Assembly: GCF_035222485.1 (NCBI RefSeq)
Contig: NC_085921.1
Location: 2,294,001-2,358,000 of the forward strand
Reading direction: 5' to 3'
Length of the DNA stretch: 64,000 nt
DNA from: Podospora pseudoanserina
Taxonomy: Eukaryota > Ascomycota > Sordariomycetes > Sordariales > Podosporaceae
Shown here one piece after another: positions 21,928 to 33,655 of this stretch (position 1 is its first letter; every line of letters begins with the position of its first letter). The position numbers and the translations under genes are program-made. The notes below the pieces were generated by a model that worked only from the letters and a program-made list of their open reading frames with translations, searched no databases and was not told where the DNA came from.

Positions 21928-24900
21928 ATGTCATCCCACGACAAGGCGAGGGCTTCCAGCGGGAAGGCCTCGTCCTTCTTCCACCGATCCAAGAATAAGG
22001 TCGACAAGCGAACCACAGCCAACGACGCCCAATACTTGGCCACCGACAACGACGGTGCCAGCTCTGTACACTCGCGCAGCTCGCGCCACCAACGAGAGTC
22101 CTCGGTCATCTCTCTCGATCGCCCAGACTCATCCGGCTCCGGCATCAATAACATGGCCGGAGTCATGACCACAATCCCATACGATGCCGTCCCGAGCGGC
22201 CGCCGCTCGCCCGTTCCCGTGGAATATCTCCCACAAGGCGATCAGATGCCCATTCGACTTCAACCGCACCACTTAAACAAGGCCACCAGCGATTTTCATC
22301 AGTACCCAACTTTTGATACCCCTCAGCATGCTTCTAGTCCTAACCTCAGCACACCGCGCGTGCCCGCACACGCCTCTCCGAGCATATCTAATATCACAAT
22401 GGCTACCACAGGCCGCCAGGCCCAACTTCAACAATGGGGACCGCCGCGAGAGGGCGGAAGTTCCAACAATTCCCGTTACAATTCATACATGACGACCACA
22501 ACCAGGAGCTCTGGAGACAACGCAAGCATCATGTCAGGTAATACAGGATCCTACCATGACCAGGCCCAGGCCCAAGGATACAATCGCTTATCAAGAACAG
22601 CTTTGCCAAGCGCCTCTTCGCAGTCTTCCTTTTTGTCGCCGCACTCCCCCGCTCCCAGGGACGCCCGCAATACCAAGTTCCCGTCCGGATTCCAGAACAG
22701 CGACGGTTTCCAGTTTCCAAGGCCCACCGACGAATCGATCATCGAGCAAATGTTCCTTGCGCTCATGCAAAAAAGAGGATGGCACAATCTTCCGGACCAG
22801 GCCAAACGACAGATGGTGGCATACCCAGCCGACAAGAAATGGACCCTCATCTACCAGGACCGGCTTGCCGAGTGGCAGGGCGACCAGAAACGGAGACAGA
22901 CCGCCAGGACAGGTCAGTACAGCAATGTTGATCTGACCCAGCTGCCAGACGAAGAGGGAAGCCCCGAATGGTACGTGCGCAAGGTTATGGAAAATGCGCT
23001 CGACTCGAAGGGCTTGGGCAGTTTGGAGGTCAACCTGCGGACGCAGCAGATCGGCTGGGTGAAGCGGTTTATCGAGTGCCAGGGTCAGGTTGCTTTGACG
23101 AACGTGCTGCTCAAGATCAACCGGAGGACGGTCAACGGCCCGACTCAGGACTCTGGAAAGGGCGACAAGAATCTCGACAAGGAGTACGACATTGTCAAGT
23201 GCCTCAAGGCGTTGATGAACAACAAGTTTGGAGCGGAAGATGCGCTGGCCCACCAGCAGGTCCTTGTGGCCTTGGTTGTGTCTCTGATATCGCCTCGGCT
23301 GACAACCCGGAAGCTGGTCAGCGAAGTGTTGACCTTTTTGTGCCATTGGAACGAGGGCAAGGGGCAGCTCAAGGTGATTGAGGCGATGGACGTGGTCAAG
23401 AATCAGCAAGGAGAAAACGGGAGGTTTGATGCCTGGATGCGCCTTGTGGAGGTCACCATTGATGGGCGGGGCAAGATGGGCAGCTTGGTCGGCGCGAGCG
23501 AGGAGGTGCGCAGCGGTGGCATCGGCATGGAGAACCTGCTGATGGAATACGCCGTGGCCACGCTCATCTTGATCAACATGTTCATCGACGCCCCTGAAAA
23601 GGACCTCCAGATGCGTGTGCATATCCGTGCGCAGTTTACGGCATGCGGCATCAAGCGGATGCTGAACAAGATGGAGGCGTTTCAGTACGACCTCATCGAC
23701 AAGCAGATCGAGAGGTTCCGAACCAACGAGGCCATTGACTATGAGGATATGTTTGAGAGGGAGAACAGCAGTATCAAGGACAGCGTGGAGGGGGAAGTCA
23801 GGGACCTCAATGACCCAGTACAGATTGTTGACGCTATTCAGCAGCGGCTGAAGGGGAGTAAAACGCAGGATTACTTCATCTCGGCTTTGCAGCATTTGCT
23901 TCTAATCAGGGAGAATGATGGCGAGGAACGGTTGCGCATGTTCCAGCTGGTGGATGCCATGTTGAGTTATGTGGCTATGGATCGGCGTTTGCCAGATATG
24001 GACCTGAAGCAAAGCCTGAATTTTACTGTGCAAAACCTTCTCGACAAGCTGCATACCGACTCGGAAGCTCGACAGGCTTTCGATGAAGCTACTGAGCAAC
24101 GGCGCATTGCCGAGGCTGCCCTGGCAGAGCGTGATGAGCTTAGAGAAAGGATAGCGATGGGCGCCGATGGCCTCGTGGCCAAGCTTCAGAAGCAGATTGA
24201 TGAACAGGCCAGGTTCATCGATGCTCAAAGACGACAGGCCGAGGGTCTCAAGTCTGAGATGGATAACCTCCAGACGCTCAGAGCGAAGGAGGCCCAGCGT
24301 TACGAGTTGGAAACACGCGAGCTGTATCTCATGCTTCGCGATGCCCAGGATGTTGCTGCTTCCAACGCTGCCAAGGGTAACAAGCTCGGGGAGGAGGATC
24401 CAGCTGCCATGCAGGGCATTTTGGATCGCGAGAGGCTCATGAGCCGTCTTCAGATGCAGCTTGAGCGGCAAAAGACGGTGTATAAGCTGGAAGGCAGAGT
24501 CTGGGGAGAGTCTGTGGGTCCATCAGACAGACTACGTGCTCTGCGTGAGGAGATGGATGGCTTTGGCGGTGCGGCTGATCATCCTGACGGTCCCGCTCCC
24601 AGAGACTTCACCAATAGCATGCTCGGCAGTGTCAAGAGGTCAACCAGGATACCGCGGAAACCTCTTGGACCTCGTGGTGAGCGGCAAGCGACAGAGGATG
24701 ACGTACTGGAAGAGGATATCGATGAGGAAGATGATGCCATCATTATCGAGAAGCCTCGCCTGGTTGAGTACAAGCGGCCTGTATTGGATCCCAAGAAGGC
24801 TGCTGGCATGTTCAACGAGCTCCAGGGCAAGGTGCAGCGATACGATGCCAGTGACTCCGAAGACAACGATGGCATCACTACCGGTCCCTCCCATCCAAGC

Positions 24901-27420
24901 TTGGAGGCACAGGCTCCTGCTACTCCCAGCGACAATGAGCCGCCCAAGATTCGGATCACGGACACCACACCAGCGGCTCCTGCCCCTCCCGGCCCGGCTG
25001 CTGGCGGTCCTCCACCACCGCCTCCTCCTCCCCCCCCGCCCATGCCCGGGAGACTTCCGGGAGCCCCTCCACCAATTCCAGGTGCTGCTCCTCCAGCAGC
25101 CGGCGGCCCTCCTCCGCCGCCTCCGCCGCCGCCTCCCCCCATGCCGGGCAAACTGCCCGGTGCTCCCCCTCCGGTGCCGGGTGCTGGTGGGCCACCACCT
25201 CCTCCTCCGCCACCTCCCCCTCCTCCCATGCCCGGCACGGGCGGCATGCCTCCTCCGCCGCCACCGCCCCCGCCTATGCCTGGTATGAAGGGTATGCCGG
25301 CACCTCCACCACCGCCCATGCCTGGTGGAATGTCAGGCCACTTTCTGTCCCGAAACCAGAACCTTGCTCCCGCCGGACCCTCTCTCGGCTTGTCGATTGT
25401 TCGGCCTAAGAAGAAGCTCAAGGCTCTCCACTGGGAGAAGGTCGACTCACCGCTCACCACCCACTGGGCCGCCCACACCCCCTCGGCCGAAGACAGAGAA
25501 GAGAAGTACCTGGAGCTTAGTCGCAAGGGCATTCTGGACGAAGTCGAGAAGCTGTTCATGGCGCGAGAAATCAAGGCTCTCGGGGGAGGGCAGGCCAAGA
25601 AGGACGACAAGAAGCAGATCATCTCTAACGACTTGCGCAAGGCTTACGAAATTGCCCTCGCCAAGTTTTCTCAGCTGTCTGTGGAGAAGGTGGTGCAGAT
25701 GATTATCCACTGCGATCCCGAGGTTCTCGACAACCCGGTCGTGATGGACTTTTTGCAAAAGGAGGACCTGTGCAACATTCCGGACAGCACGGCCAAGCTG
25801 TTGGCGCCGTACAGCAAGGACTGGACGGGGCCCGAGGCGGACAAGGAGACGCGCGAACAGGATCCGGCCGAGCTGACGAGGCAGGATCAGATTTATCTCA
25901 TGACTGCCTTTGAGCTGCATCACTATTGGCGCAGCCGGATGCGCGCCCTGTCGCTGACGCGCAATTTCGAGTCGGAGTATGACGAGATCACGGAAAAGAT
26001 GAGGACCGTGGTTGGGGTCTCGGAGTCGCTTCGGGACTCGGTCGCGTTGATGAATGTTTTGGGACTGATTCTTGATATCGGCAATTACATGAACGACGCG
26101 AACAAGCAGGCGAGGGGGTTCAAGCTCTCGTCCTTGTCGCGGTTGGCGATGGTGAAGGACGACAAGAACGAGTCGACGCTGGCGGACCTGGTGGAGAGGA
26201 TTGTCCGGAACCAGTACCCCGAGTGGGAGAACTTTACGGGGGATATCAACGGGGTGTTGGTGGCGCAGAAAATCAACATTGAGCAGCTACAGCAGGACGC
26301 GAAGAAGTATATTGACACCATCGCCAGCGTTCAGAGGAGCTTGGACAGTGGGAACTTGTCGGATCCGAAGAAATTTCACCCCCAGGATCGGGTCGCGCAG
26401 GTGGTGGGACGGTGCATGAAGGATGCAAGGAGGAAGGCGGAGCAGATGGAGGTTTATCTGGAGGAGATGGTCAAGACGTACAATGACATTATGGTGTTTT
26501 ATGGGGAGGATCCGACGGATGAGAATGCCAGACGGGATTTTTTCAGCAAGCTGGCGGGGTTTATTAATGAGTGGAGGAGGAGTCATGAGAAGAATGAGGC
26601 TTTGGAGAGGCAGAGGAAGTTGAATGAGCAGCAGCTGAAGAGGAAGAATGCGGCGATGAAGGCGCTGCAGGATAGAGAGGGGGGAGGGGGAGGGGGTGGT
26701 GGCGGGTTGGCTAGTCCTACCAGTACGGGGGCGATGGATAGTTTGATGGAGAAGTTGAGGGCTGCGGCGCCGCAGGCTAGGGATCAGAGGGATAGACGGA
26801 GGAGGGCGAGGTTGAAGGATAGGCATCAGGTGAGGGTTGCCAGTGGGCAGAAGCTGCCTGAGCTGGGGAGCGGGGTTAGCGGGGGGGAGGGGGGGGGTGG
26901 TGCCGGGGAGGTGAATGGGGATGGGGGGGAGGGAGGGTTGGAACGGGTGAAGAGTAATGAGACGGCCGAGGGGGGTGGTGGTGAGGCTGAGGGTGGTGCT
27001 GGGAGGAGAGGCAGCAAACCTGATGTTTTGGTGCCGACGAAGGAAGTCACGGCGGAAAACGACGCAGGAGAAGACGATGTTGCTCAGCGGGCGGCGTTGT
27101 TGCTGCAGGGTTTCAGAGGGGGGGGTGATGGGGTTAATGACGGGGACGATGCGGAAAAGAGGGAGAATTTGAGGAGGTCGAGAAGGAAAACAGCTGATGA
27201 TGAAAGGCGGGCGAGGAGGATGAGGAGGGAAAAGGCGCATAGCACGGTCAGCAACGGGGGTGATTCTGCTGCCAGCACGGTTGGTGATGGGGAGGTTATT
27301 GGGGGGGATGTACCGCCTACGCCGAGCGCCGAGGAGTTTGCTGCTGCTGCTGCGGCGGCGGGGGTGGAGTTGACTAGTACGGGGGGAGGGAATACGGCGA
27401 ATGGGAATGGAAGTGCGTAG
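21928..27420 (+). CDS. bni1: Formin (Bni1/SepA family)
   Basis: This single-exon protein of 1830 residues nucleates and elongates unbranched actin filaments at hyphal tips and septa. After a disordered Ser-rich start, the GTPase-binding/FH3 region begins near residue 270 (SIIEQMFLALMQKRGWHNLP) and runs to about 740. A coiled coil follows (about 750-840, e.g. AEAALAERDELRER). The FH1 region (about 1025-1135) has poly-proline blocks in tandem units. FH2 begins at KKKLKALHWEKV (about 1160), with LALMNVLGLILDIGNYMND in its middle, and ends near 1560. A DAD-like autoinhibitory motif follows near residue 1603 (MDSLMEKL, then RDRRRRARLKD). The last 200 residues are Gly/Glu-rich. Rho GTPases are expected to relieve the DAD lock. 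No intron is needed anywhere in the frame. Confidence 0.95.
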   Translation: MSSHDKARASSGKASSFFHRSKNKVDKRTTANDAQYLATDNDGASSVHSRSSRHQRESSVISLDRPDSSGSGINNMAGVMTTIPYDAVPSGRRSPVPVEYLPQGDQMPIRLQPHHLNKATSDFHQYPTFDTPQHASSPNLSTPRVPAHASPSISNITMATTGRQAQLQQWGPPREGGSSNNSRYNSYMTTTTRSSGDNASIMSGNTGSYHDQAQAQGYNRLSRTALPSASSQSSFLSPHSPAPRDARNTKFPSGFQNSDGFQFPRPTDESIIEQMFLALMQKRGWHNLPDQAKRQMVAYPADKKWTLIYQDRLAEWQGDQKRRQTARTGQYSNVDLTQLPDEEGSPEWYVRKVMENALDSKGLGSLEVNLRTQQIGWVKRFIECQGQVALTNVLLKINRRTVNGPTQDSGKGDKNLDKEYDIVKCLKALMNNKFGAEDALAHQQVLVALVVSLISPRLTTRKLVSEVLTFLCHWNEGKGQLKVIEAMDVVKNQQGENGRFDAWMRLVEVTIDGRGKMGSLVGASEEVRSGGIGMENLLMEYAVATLILINMFIDAPEKDLQMRVHIRAQFTACGIKRMLNKMEAFQYDLIDKQIERFRTNEAIDYEDMFERENSSIKDSVEGEVRDLNDPVQIVDAIQQRLKGSKTQDYFISALQHLLLIRENDGEERLRMFQLVDAMLSYVAMDRRLPDMDLKQSLNFTVQNLLDKLHTDSEARQAFDEATEQRRIAEAALAERDELRERIAMGADGLVAKLQKQIDEQARFIDAQRRQAEGLKSEMDNLQTLRAKEAQRYELETRELYLMLRDAQDVAASNAAKGNKLGEEDPAAMQGILDRERLMSRLQMQLERQKTVYKLEGRVWGESVGPSDRLRALREEMDGFGGAADHPDGPAPRDFTNSMLGSVKRSTRIPRKPLGPRGERQATEDDVLEEDIDEEDDAIIIEKPRLVEYKRPVLDPKKAAGMFNELQGKVQRYDASDSEDNDGITTGPSHPSLEAQAPATPSDNEPPKIRITDTTPAAPAPPGPAAGGPPPPPPPPPPPMPGRLPGAPPPIPGAAPPAAGGPPPPPPPPPPPMPGKLPGAPPPVPGAGGPPPPPPPPPPPPMPGTGGMPPPPPPPPPMPGMKGMPAPPPPPMPGGMSGHFLSRNQNLAPAGPSLGLSIVRPKKKLKALHWEKVDSPLTTHWAAHTPSAEDREEKYLELSRKGILDEVEKLFMAREIKALGGGQAKKDDKKQIISNDLRKAYEIALAKFSQLSVEKVVQMIIHCDPEVLDNPVVMDFLQKEDLCNIPDSTAKLLAPYSKDWTGPEADKETREQDPAELTRQDQIYLMTAFELHHYWRSRMRALSLTRNFESEYDEITEKMRTVVGVSESLRDSVALMNVLGLILDIGNYMNDANKQARGFKLSSLSRLAMVKDDKNESTLADLVERIVRNQYPEWENFTGDINGVLVAQKINIEQLQQDAKKYIDTIASVQRSLDSGNLSDPKKFHPQDRVAQVVGRCMKDARRKAEQMEVYLEEMVKTYNDIMVFYGEDPTDENARRDFFSKLAGFINEWRRSHEKNEALERQRKLNEQQLKRKNAAMKALQDREGGGGGGGGGLASPTSTGAMDSLMEKLRAAAPQARDQRDRRRRARLKDRHQVRVASGQKLPELGSGVSGGEGGGGAGEVNGDGGEGGLERVKSNETAEGGGGEAEGGAGRRGSKPDVLVPTKEVTAENDAGEDDVAQRAALLLQGFRGGGDGVNDGDDAEKRENLRRSRRKTADDERRARRMRREKAHSTVSNGGDSAASTVGDGEVIGGDVPPTPSAEEFAAAAAAAGVELTSTGGGNTANGNGSA
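25003..25330 (+). repeat. Tandem repeats in the formin FH1 region
   Basis: Units of the pattern Gly-Gly-(Pro)n-Met-Pro-Gly-x-Leu-Pro-Gly-Ala start near 25003, 25102 and 25186, giving spacings of 99 and 84 bp. Shorter derivatives follow. They are profilin-actin binding poly-proline tracts. Confidence 0.75.
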
Positions 27421-28497
27421 GTGCTTTGACTGCTGCTGGGTTGCAAGGTTTTTTCGCGTTGTACATATAACATCATCATACCATACTATCGTAACCATCT
27501 TTTTTGTTTTTTTTTTGTTTTTTTTGGTTTGGGATGGAAGAATGATGGTATGGTATGCTACCTACTATAAAAAAAGAGATGGCTGAACGCAAGAAATAAA
27601 GGGAGATGAGAGGGGAAAGAAACTAGTTTAGCTATATATTGGTGTTGGTGGTGATGTTGTAGTTGGGAGGGATGGATGATGAGTTGGAACCTGGAAGCAT
27701 AGCGGGCGAGCAAAGAGGAAAGAATATGAAGATTAATGTGTACTGTGTCTTGATTTGTTTTTTTTGTGGTGTCAAGTGTATGCATGCATGTTTGTTGTGG
27801 TGGTGCCCCCAGGCAAAAGTTGGTGACATGGTGAGATGTTGAGATGTGGAAAGGGGTGGGGTTTGGTAAGGGGTGATGGGTAATGTTGAAAGGGGTGGGT
27901 GGTTTGCTGAGTGTGGTAGAGGGGCTTGATGGGCAATGTGGTACGGGGGTGATGTGAAAGGAGAGCATTGCACCCTTGATTACCTACCAGGTGGGCAGGC
28001 AGGACTTATCGCCAACTGTGCTGCTACCTTTTACATGGGTATCTCCAGGTCGGTGACAGTCTGGCTGTACAGCAATTGGGGACCTGCTTGATGGAAAGAG
28101 GGACCGATGTAACGGCATTTGTGTTTGAGGGCAACGATTGGCGGAAGAACAGCATCGTTTTTGCTGCTTGACAGTATTTAGCCGTGAGCCTCTTTTCGTT
28201 CCCCTCATGGCTGGTCCCCTTGCATGCAGGCAGTGACAGTGACAGTTGACCCCTCACTCACCCCAAGCCGGTCGACGACGACCATGTATTCTTCCAGACC
28301 GTCTGTCTGAGTTGTCGTCCGTAGCCGGATAGCGGGTAGATGGACAGTCGCAACATGGTTCTCCACGGGGGGGGGAGATGGTCTAGATAGGGAATATATA
28401 CACCCAATTGATAACCCTCTCCTCAACCACATGTTATCACCCTCCATTCTCTTTGCTCTCCTCCTTGCCGTCCATTTCTTTCAACAACATCAGCATC
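27421..28497. other. Intergenic region after the formin
   Basis: It begins with the formin 3' UTR, including T-rich runs near 27500-27530 and an AATAAA at about 27595. It ends in the promoter of the DUF2264 gene, which has a G9 run at about 28368. No gene is supported. Confidence 0.5.
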
Positions 28498-30747
28498 ATG
28501 ACCTCCACCCCCCCCAGCCCCCAAGGCCTGAATCTAGGCTACTCCCACCCCCACCCCTTCTCCCTCATTTCACTTTCCACCCGCTCCTCCGTCCAAGCGT
28601 TGCTGACCTCCCTCCTCGACCCCTTGCTGCCATTTTTCTCACCGCTGAAATCCCGTATCAAGTGCCCGGGCGCCACCGCGGTGAGGTTTGATCAGTCGGC
28701 CTCGGAAGTGGAGGGCATATGCCGCCCGCTGTGGGGGCTTGCGTGCTTGCTGGCGGGAGGGGGGGGGTATCATGCGGCAGAATACTGGGTGGAGGGGATA
28801 AGAAACGGGGTTGATCCCGATGGGGAGGAGTATTGGGGGTATCCGAGGGATAATGACCAGAGGATGGTGGAGATGTGCCCTTTGGGGTTTGCGCTTGCCG
28901 TGGTGCCAGGGATATGGGAGGGGTTGGGAGATAAGGGGAGGAGGGATCTGGAGAGTTGGTTGGGGAATAGCATCAATGAGAAGAAGTAAGTCTTGCCTGC
29001 TCTGGTATGGGAAGGTAGGGAGAAAGGGGAGGGGGGGGGGGCTGACGCCTAGGGTACCTACAGCATGCCGGACACGAACTGGTTGTGGTTTAGGGTTTTT
29101 GCGAATCTTGGGCTGAAGAAGAATGGGGGAAAGTATAGCCAGGAGAGGTTGGATAGGGATGTTGAGCATCTGGAAACTTTTTACAGAGGGGATGGATGGA
29201 GTAATGACGGGCCAGAGGGGATTCATCGTTTGTTTTCCCTCCCTCGCTCCAACCCGGCAAACATGACTGACGGATGTTGAAAACAGAAATGGACTACTAC
29301 TCCTCCTCCTTCGCCATCCACTTCCTCCAACTCCTCTACGCCAAACTCGCCGGCCACGACGAGCCCGCCCGCGCGGCCGAGTTCAAGAAGCGGGCGCAAA
29401 TGGCCGCCCTCGACTTAGCTCACTATTACGACACAGAAGGCCGGTCCATCCCCTTTGGCAGGTCGGTAGGCTACCGCTTTGCCATGGTCTCCTTCTGGGG
29501 AGCGATTGCCTACGCCGATGTTGAACTCCCGAAACCGCTGACGTGGGGGATGGTGAAGGGGATTGTGATGAGACATCTCCGGTGGTGGCAGACGCAGGCT
29601 GACATGTGGAGCAGCAGCGGGACGTTGACGATTGGGTATAGTTATCCGAATATGTACATGGCTGAGAATTACAACAGTCCTGGGTCGCCGGTGAGTCCTG
29701 TTTCCCCCCCTCCCTTTTTTTTCTTTTTTTATTCATTTTTTTTTCTTGACAAGAGACCAAAAAGGTTGATAATATTGGGAACAGTACTGGGCTTGTCTGG
29801 CGTTTATCTGTCTCGCCGTGCCTGAGACGCACCCCTTTTGGACTTCGGAAGAACAAGACCACTGGGGTGTGCTGCCCCCGGTGAAGGCTCTGCCTCAGCC
29901 GGGCCACATCATGGTCAGCCTCGGAACCCACACCTTCCTCCTCTCCTCCGGTCAAGCCTGCTCCTACCCCATGAAAGGCACCCACGCCAAATACGGCGGC
30001 TTCGCCTACTCGTCCTCCTACGCCTACTCCGTCCCCCCCGGGCTCTTCACACTGGAGCAATACGCCCTAGCCTCCCAACTCGGCCTTTCCGACGACGGGG
30101 GCGAGTACTGGAAAACCAGACGGCTGTCAGCCTCCCAGCTCAAAACAGCACCAGATGGGACCCCGTTCCTCATCTCAGAGTGGAAGCCTTTTGTGGATGT
30201 CCACGTCAAGACCTATCTCCTTCCGCCTGTTCCAGGAGCGACGGAGAACTACCATTTCCGGGTTCATCACATCTGGGCCGAGGGAAGGGAGGTCATGACG
30301 GCTGATGGGAGTTTTGCCATCTGCAATGAGTCGACGCTGCGGGAGTCAAAGGGGCGGTATTTGGATTTGTGGGATGAGTCCAAGGGGGAGGGGACGAGTC
30401 CAAAGCTGATTGGGAATTATGATCTTGCTACTCCTGAGGCGTGGGCAGACGGCCAAAAGGGGGCGTTTGCGGTTCATAAGACCAAGGGTGCGGTTGGGAT
30501 TAGGGCTTTGGAGGGCGGGAGTATAAGGAAGGCGAACTTGGTGAATGCCGACCCCAACAGCAACCTGGTCGAGAGCAGGACTGCTATCCCGACGTTGCAG
30601 GGGACGGTGAAGAAGGGGGAAAAGGTTTGGTATGTCGGTGGGATTTATGCCCGCCCGGGCGGGAAGCCAGAGGAATTTTTGAGCGGGTGGGACAAGATTC
30701 CCGAGCTGCCGGGGTGGTTGAAGGAGGAGATTGAAAAGTCATCTTGA
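28498..30747 (+). CDS. DUF2264 family protein
   Basis: Four exons (28498-28985, 29064-29227, 29287-29690, 29785-30747) give 672 residues in phase. The sequence matches the DUF2264 pattern known from bacteria and fungi: [75 protein letters not shown], then [20 protein letters not shown]. The Trp/Tyr/Asp-rich helical repeats suggest an alpha/alpha toroid like those of glycan-active enzymes, but no reaction is established for the family and I assign none. The C-terminal third (from about residue 390) is beta-rich, with [20 protein letters not shown]. No signal peptide is seen from the chosen ATG. An in-frame ATG 90 bp upstream would add [13 protein letters not shown] and a mildly hydrophobic lead. 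Confidence 0.85.
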
Positions 30748-30902
30748 GGTCCGAGTTGGGTAATGAAATTATGATTTGAAAAGTGACAAGAACGCTAGGT
30801 GGTTGAATGAACCAGATTATGCAAATATGCAAGAGATACGTGTGAATCCCCTTGTTGAATGCTCATGTGCCCCCTTTTCAGTTTTCGAGACCAAGAATCC
30901 AC

Positions 30903-32293
30903 TCAGGAAGCCTTTGCAAAGTCATGGACAAACTTGGCCAGCTTCTCGGCGCCTTCCAGAGGGATGGAGTTGTAGTTGGAGGCACGGATGCCGCCGACGC
31001 TGCGGTGGCCCTTGAGACCAGTCAAGCCCAAGACGGTGGCAGCCTTGAGGAAGCTCTTTTCGGTCTCGTCTGTGTCTCCGTTCTGGGGCTCAGAGTTAGC
31101 ATCAAGCTTCTTGGTCGACTTATGGGAAGCTAAAACTCACCTTTGTCACCCTAAAGCAAATGTTCATCTTTGACCTGACGGTCTTGTCAGGAACAACGCG
31201 GTACACATCTGGATGGGCCTCCAGAGCGCCGTATATGAGAGAAGCCTTCTTCTCAGCAACAGCCTGTTGGCCGTCGACCTTGTCGGGGTAGGTGTTGAGG
31301 AGCTTCTTGAGAACCTGACCGGCAATGTAGACGCTGTCCTCCGTCAGTACACTCTCAGGGATGGCTGGGTAACAAGCATACTCACTCAAAGATGCTCAGA
31401 GTGTTGTACAAGCTGTTGTTTTTGGCAACAATCTCGTACTGCAAGATGATGGGGGGAATTGGCAAGCCGAGCTTCCTGAGAAGGGGAGCGCTGGGCTGGA
31501 CCACGTGAGGGGGGAGGAAGCTCTTCTTGAGGATGGCAACAGTGACACCAGTAGAGCCGAGGTTTTTTTGGGCACCAAAGAAGATGAGGGAGTAGTTGTT
31601 GACTGGGATGCGGCGGGACAGAATGTTGGACGACATGTCGGCCACCACGATAGGACCGTTTCCGTTGGCATCAGGGGTGAGGACCGAAGGGAAGGCCGGG
31701 AACTCGACGCCGTCGACTGTCTCGTTATCGCAGAAGTAGACATAGGCGGCGTCCTTGCTGAGCTTCCATGTCGACTCATCGGGAATCTTGCCAAACTTGC
31801 CATCGTTGATGGTGCGAGCATCAGCAACGAGGTTGACATACTCGGGGCCCAAGAGTCTTTGAGCTTCTTGGTAAGCCTTGAGGGACCAGCCACCGGTGAC
31901 GATGTAATCGACCTTGAGCTCTGTCTCGACCTTCTTGCGGAGAGCAGCCAGAATAGCCTCTTCATCATCACCGAGCTCCTTCTTGAGAGCGGCGTGTTGT
32001 CTGCTCACCCAGGCGCCAACAAGGTTGTAGACTGAGGCGGCGAACTCTCCGGTACCACCGGCTTGCATGAAGATGACCTCATAATTCTCGGGAGAGAACT
32101 CGAGGTAGTTGGCCAGGTCGGCCTTGGCCTCGTTGATGATATTGGTGGCCAGCTCAGAGCGATGACTGTGCTCGGCGATGCCGAGACCAGTCCCGTTGTA
32201 GTCGAGGAGGGCCTTGGAGGCAGCTTCCAGGACGTCGGTGGGAAGGGCGGCAGGGCCGGCGCCAAAGTATGTGATGTCGGCGCGAGAAGGCAT
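30903..32293 (-). CDS. ser1: Phosphoserine aminotransferase
   Basis: This PLP enzyme converts 3-phosphohydroxypyruvate and glutamate to phosphoserine in cytosolic serine synthesis. Three exons (31386-32293, 31141-31333, 30903-31082) give 426 residues. The N-terminus [19 protein letters not shown] is the SerC start pattern. [20 protein letters not shown] binds the cofactor phosphate. The PLP lysine lies in [15 protein letters not shown]. The C-terminus reads [31 protein letters not shown], with the arginine typical of substrate binding. A TGACTC hexamer about 40 bp upstream of the start could be a Cpc1/Gcn4 site for general amino acid control. The promoter lies in the divergent region shared with the SDR gene. 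Confidence 0.95.
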
Positions 32294-32331
32294 TTTGTTG
32301 TGTGTCTTGTAGCACAAGAGATTTATTACAA

Positions 32332-32337
32332 TGACTC
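32332..32337. promoter_or_regulatory. TGACTC hexamer, possible Cpc1/Gcn4 site
   Basis: TGACTC is the core of the Gcn4/Cpc1 response element. It lies about 40 bp before the phosphoserine aminotransferase start, so it could equally be in the 5' UTR. One hexamer occurs often by chance. Confidence 0.25.
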
Positions 32338-33176
32338 TTTCCAAGAGTTCTCTCGTCTTCAGTGGATGGCGGGGCATCTTTCTTTTATGAATGTGGACCC
32401 CGCATCGCCCACCTCGCTCACCCACTCCCCTGTCCTGTCTGGACCCTAAGCCAGCCAGCAGCAACGCAACATGACAGTAGGCGATCCGAAACCGGGGCTT
32501 TTCTGTCAATGGAAAGCTGCCAGAAATGACGCGACTCGTGCCTTTTCCCCAGACTCTTACGCAAGTGTTTTACAGGGGGTTAATGTCAGTCGCAGTGGCT
32601 TCCCGTGGGGCGTGGGGTTGTTCATAGGGCACTAGGGGAATCATTGCCTGCCGGAAGAGAACCTTTTCAGAGGGGGGTTGAGTGGAAGTGGGGGTCTTGC
32701 AGCGCCCAGACCGTTTGATGGCGGGGTTGCTCTCTGTTCATGTTTCTCCAGACATATATCCGCATGAATAGGATGAAAGATGAGCTCAAACCTTGGTGAG
32801 TTGGCTGTGATATGTGAGGCAGAGGTGTAAAGAGTGGAAGACACTCGGCGGTAAACAGCCGGAGTTTGATCTGACATCCGAGGGTTTGCTCACCTTGGTC
32901 GAGGGCATAAACAAAGCATATGCGGTAGAGGTGTGTCGTTGACCGAAAGAGTGTCATTGGAGGAAGATCAATTGTCAAAGAATTGGTAAGGGACATACTC
33001 AATCCGCAACATACAACCTACACCCCTCCAAAGGCATTGGATCTCCAAGTCACTGTTGATATGTCACCCCTGTCGATGACACCCGCTTGAGCCTCATCGT
33101 TCTCTCGGGCCCAGACATCTGCCGTGATCCACCAGCCGAAGCTTAGGCACCGTTGACTGGCAGGGATGCTAGCTAT

Positions 33177-33213
33177 CACCACCACCACCACCACCACCAC
33201 CACCACCACCACC
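33177..33213. repeat. (CAC)n microsatellite
   Basis: About 12 perfect CAC copies, intergenic. Confidence 0.95.
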
Positions 33214-33655
33214 AACCTGCTGGGTGGTGCTTGGTCAGGGGTATAAGTGTTCGGGTCCCTCTCCCGACCTCGGATGAGAAATATTCCCCCAAGTCGTTGG
33301 CCTTTAACTTGTCTCGTCCAGTTGCCTATCACTCCGTCACCAGTCTACAATACCCATGAGAGTGGAGCGCTAGACTTATTCGCCAACACTCCCTCCCGCC
33401 TTGTTCCTGTCGCTTATTCCACTCCAGCCGCTGATCGCCTACCATGGCCGACACTCGAAAGCCAGCCGAAGCAGGCCCGGCAAGACACTCTCACGGCGCA
33501 CCATCAGCTTCGTTCCGTGCGTGTGCCCACCTTGTTTTGGAATTAGCTCTACCCCTCTGTCGCTTGTCTTTCTGCCCCGTTGTCCCGTTCCCGAACACGA
33601 GCTTCGTCCTGACCCCCACTCATCGCTCATCTCACGGTTTGAATTTCATCGTCTA

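Larger units (their letters stand above)
32294..33655. other. Divergent promoter region with CAC microsatellite
   Basis: This lies between the SER1-like gene (-) and the SDR gene (+). It holds the CAC repeat listed separately. No protein-like frame was seen. Confidence 0.5.

Noticed and set aside
22591-23895. 434-codon minus frame opposite the formin
   Set aside because: It mirrors the coding phase of the formin and has no independent start context or domain. The same holds for the minus frames at 24579-25640 and 26287-27498.
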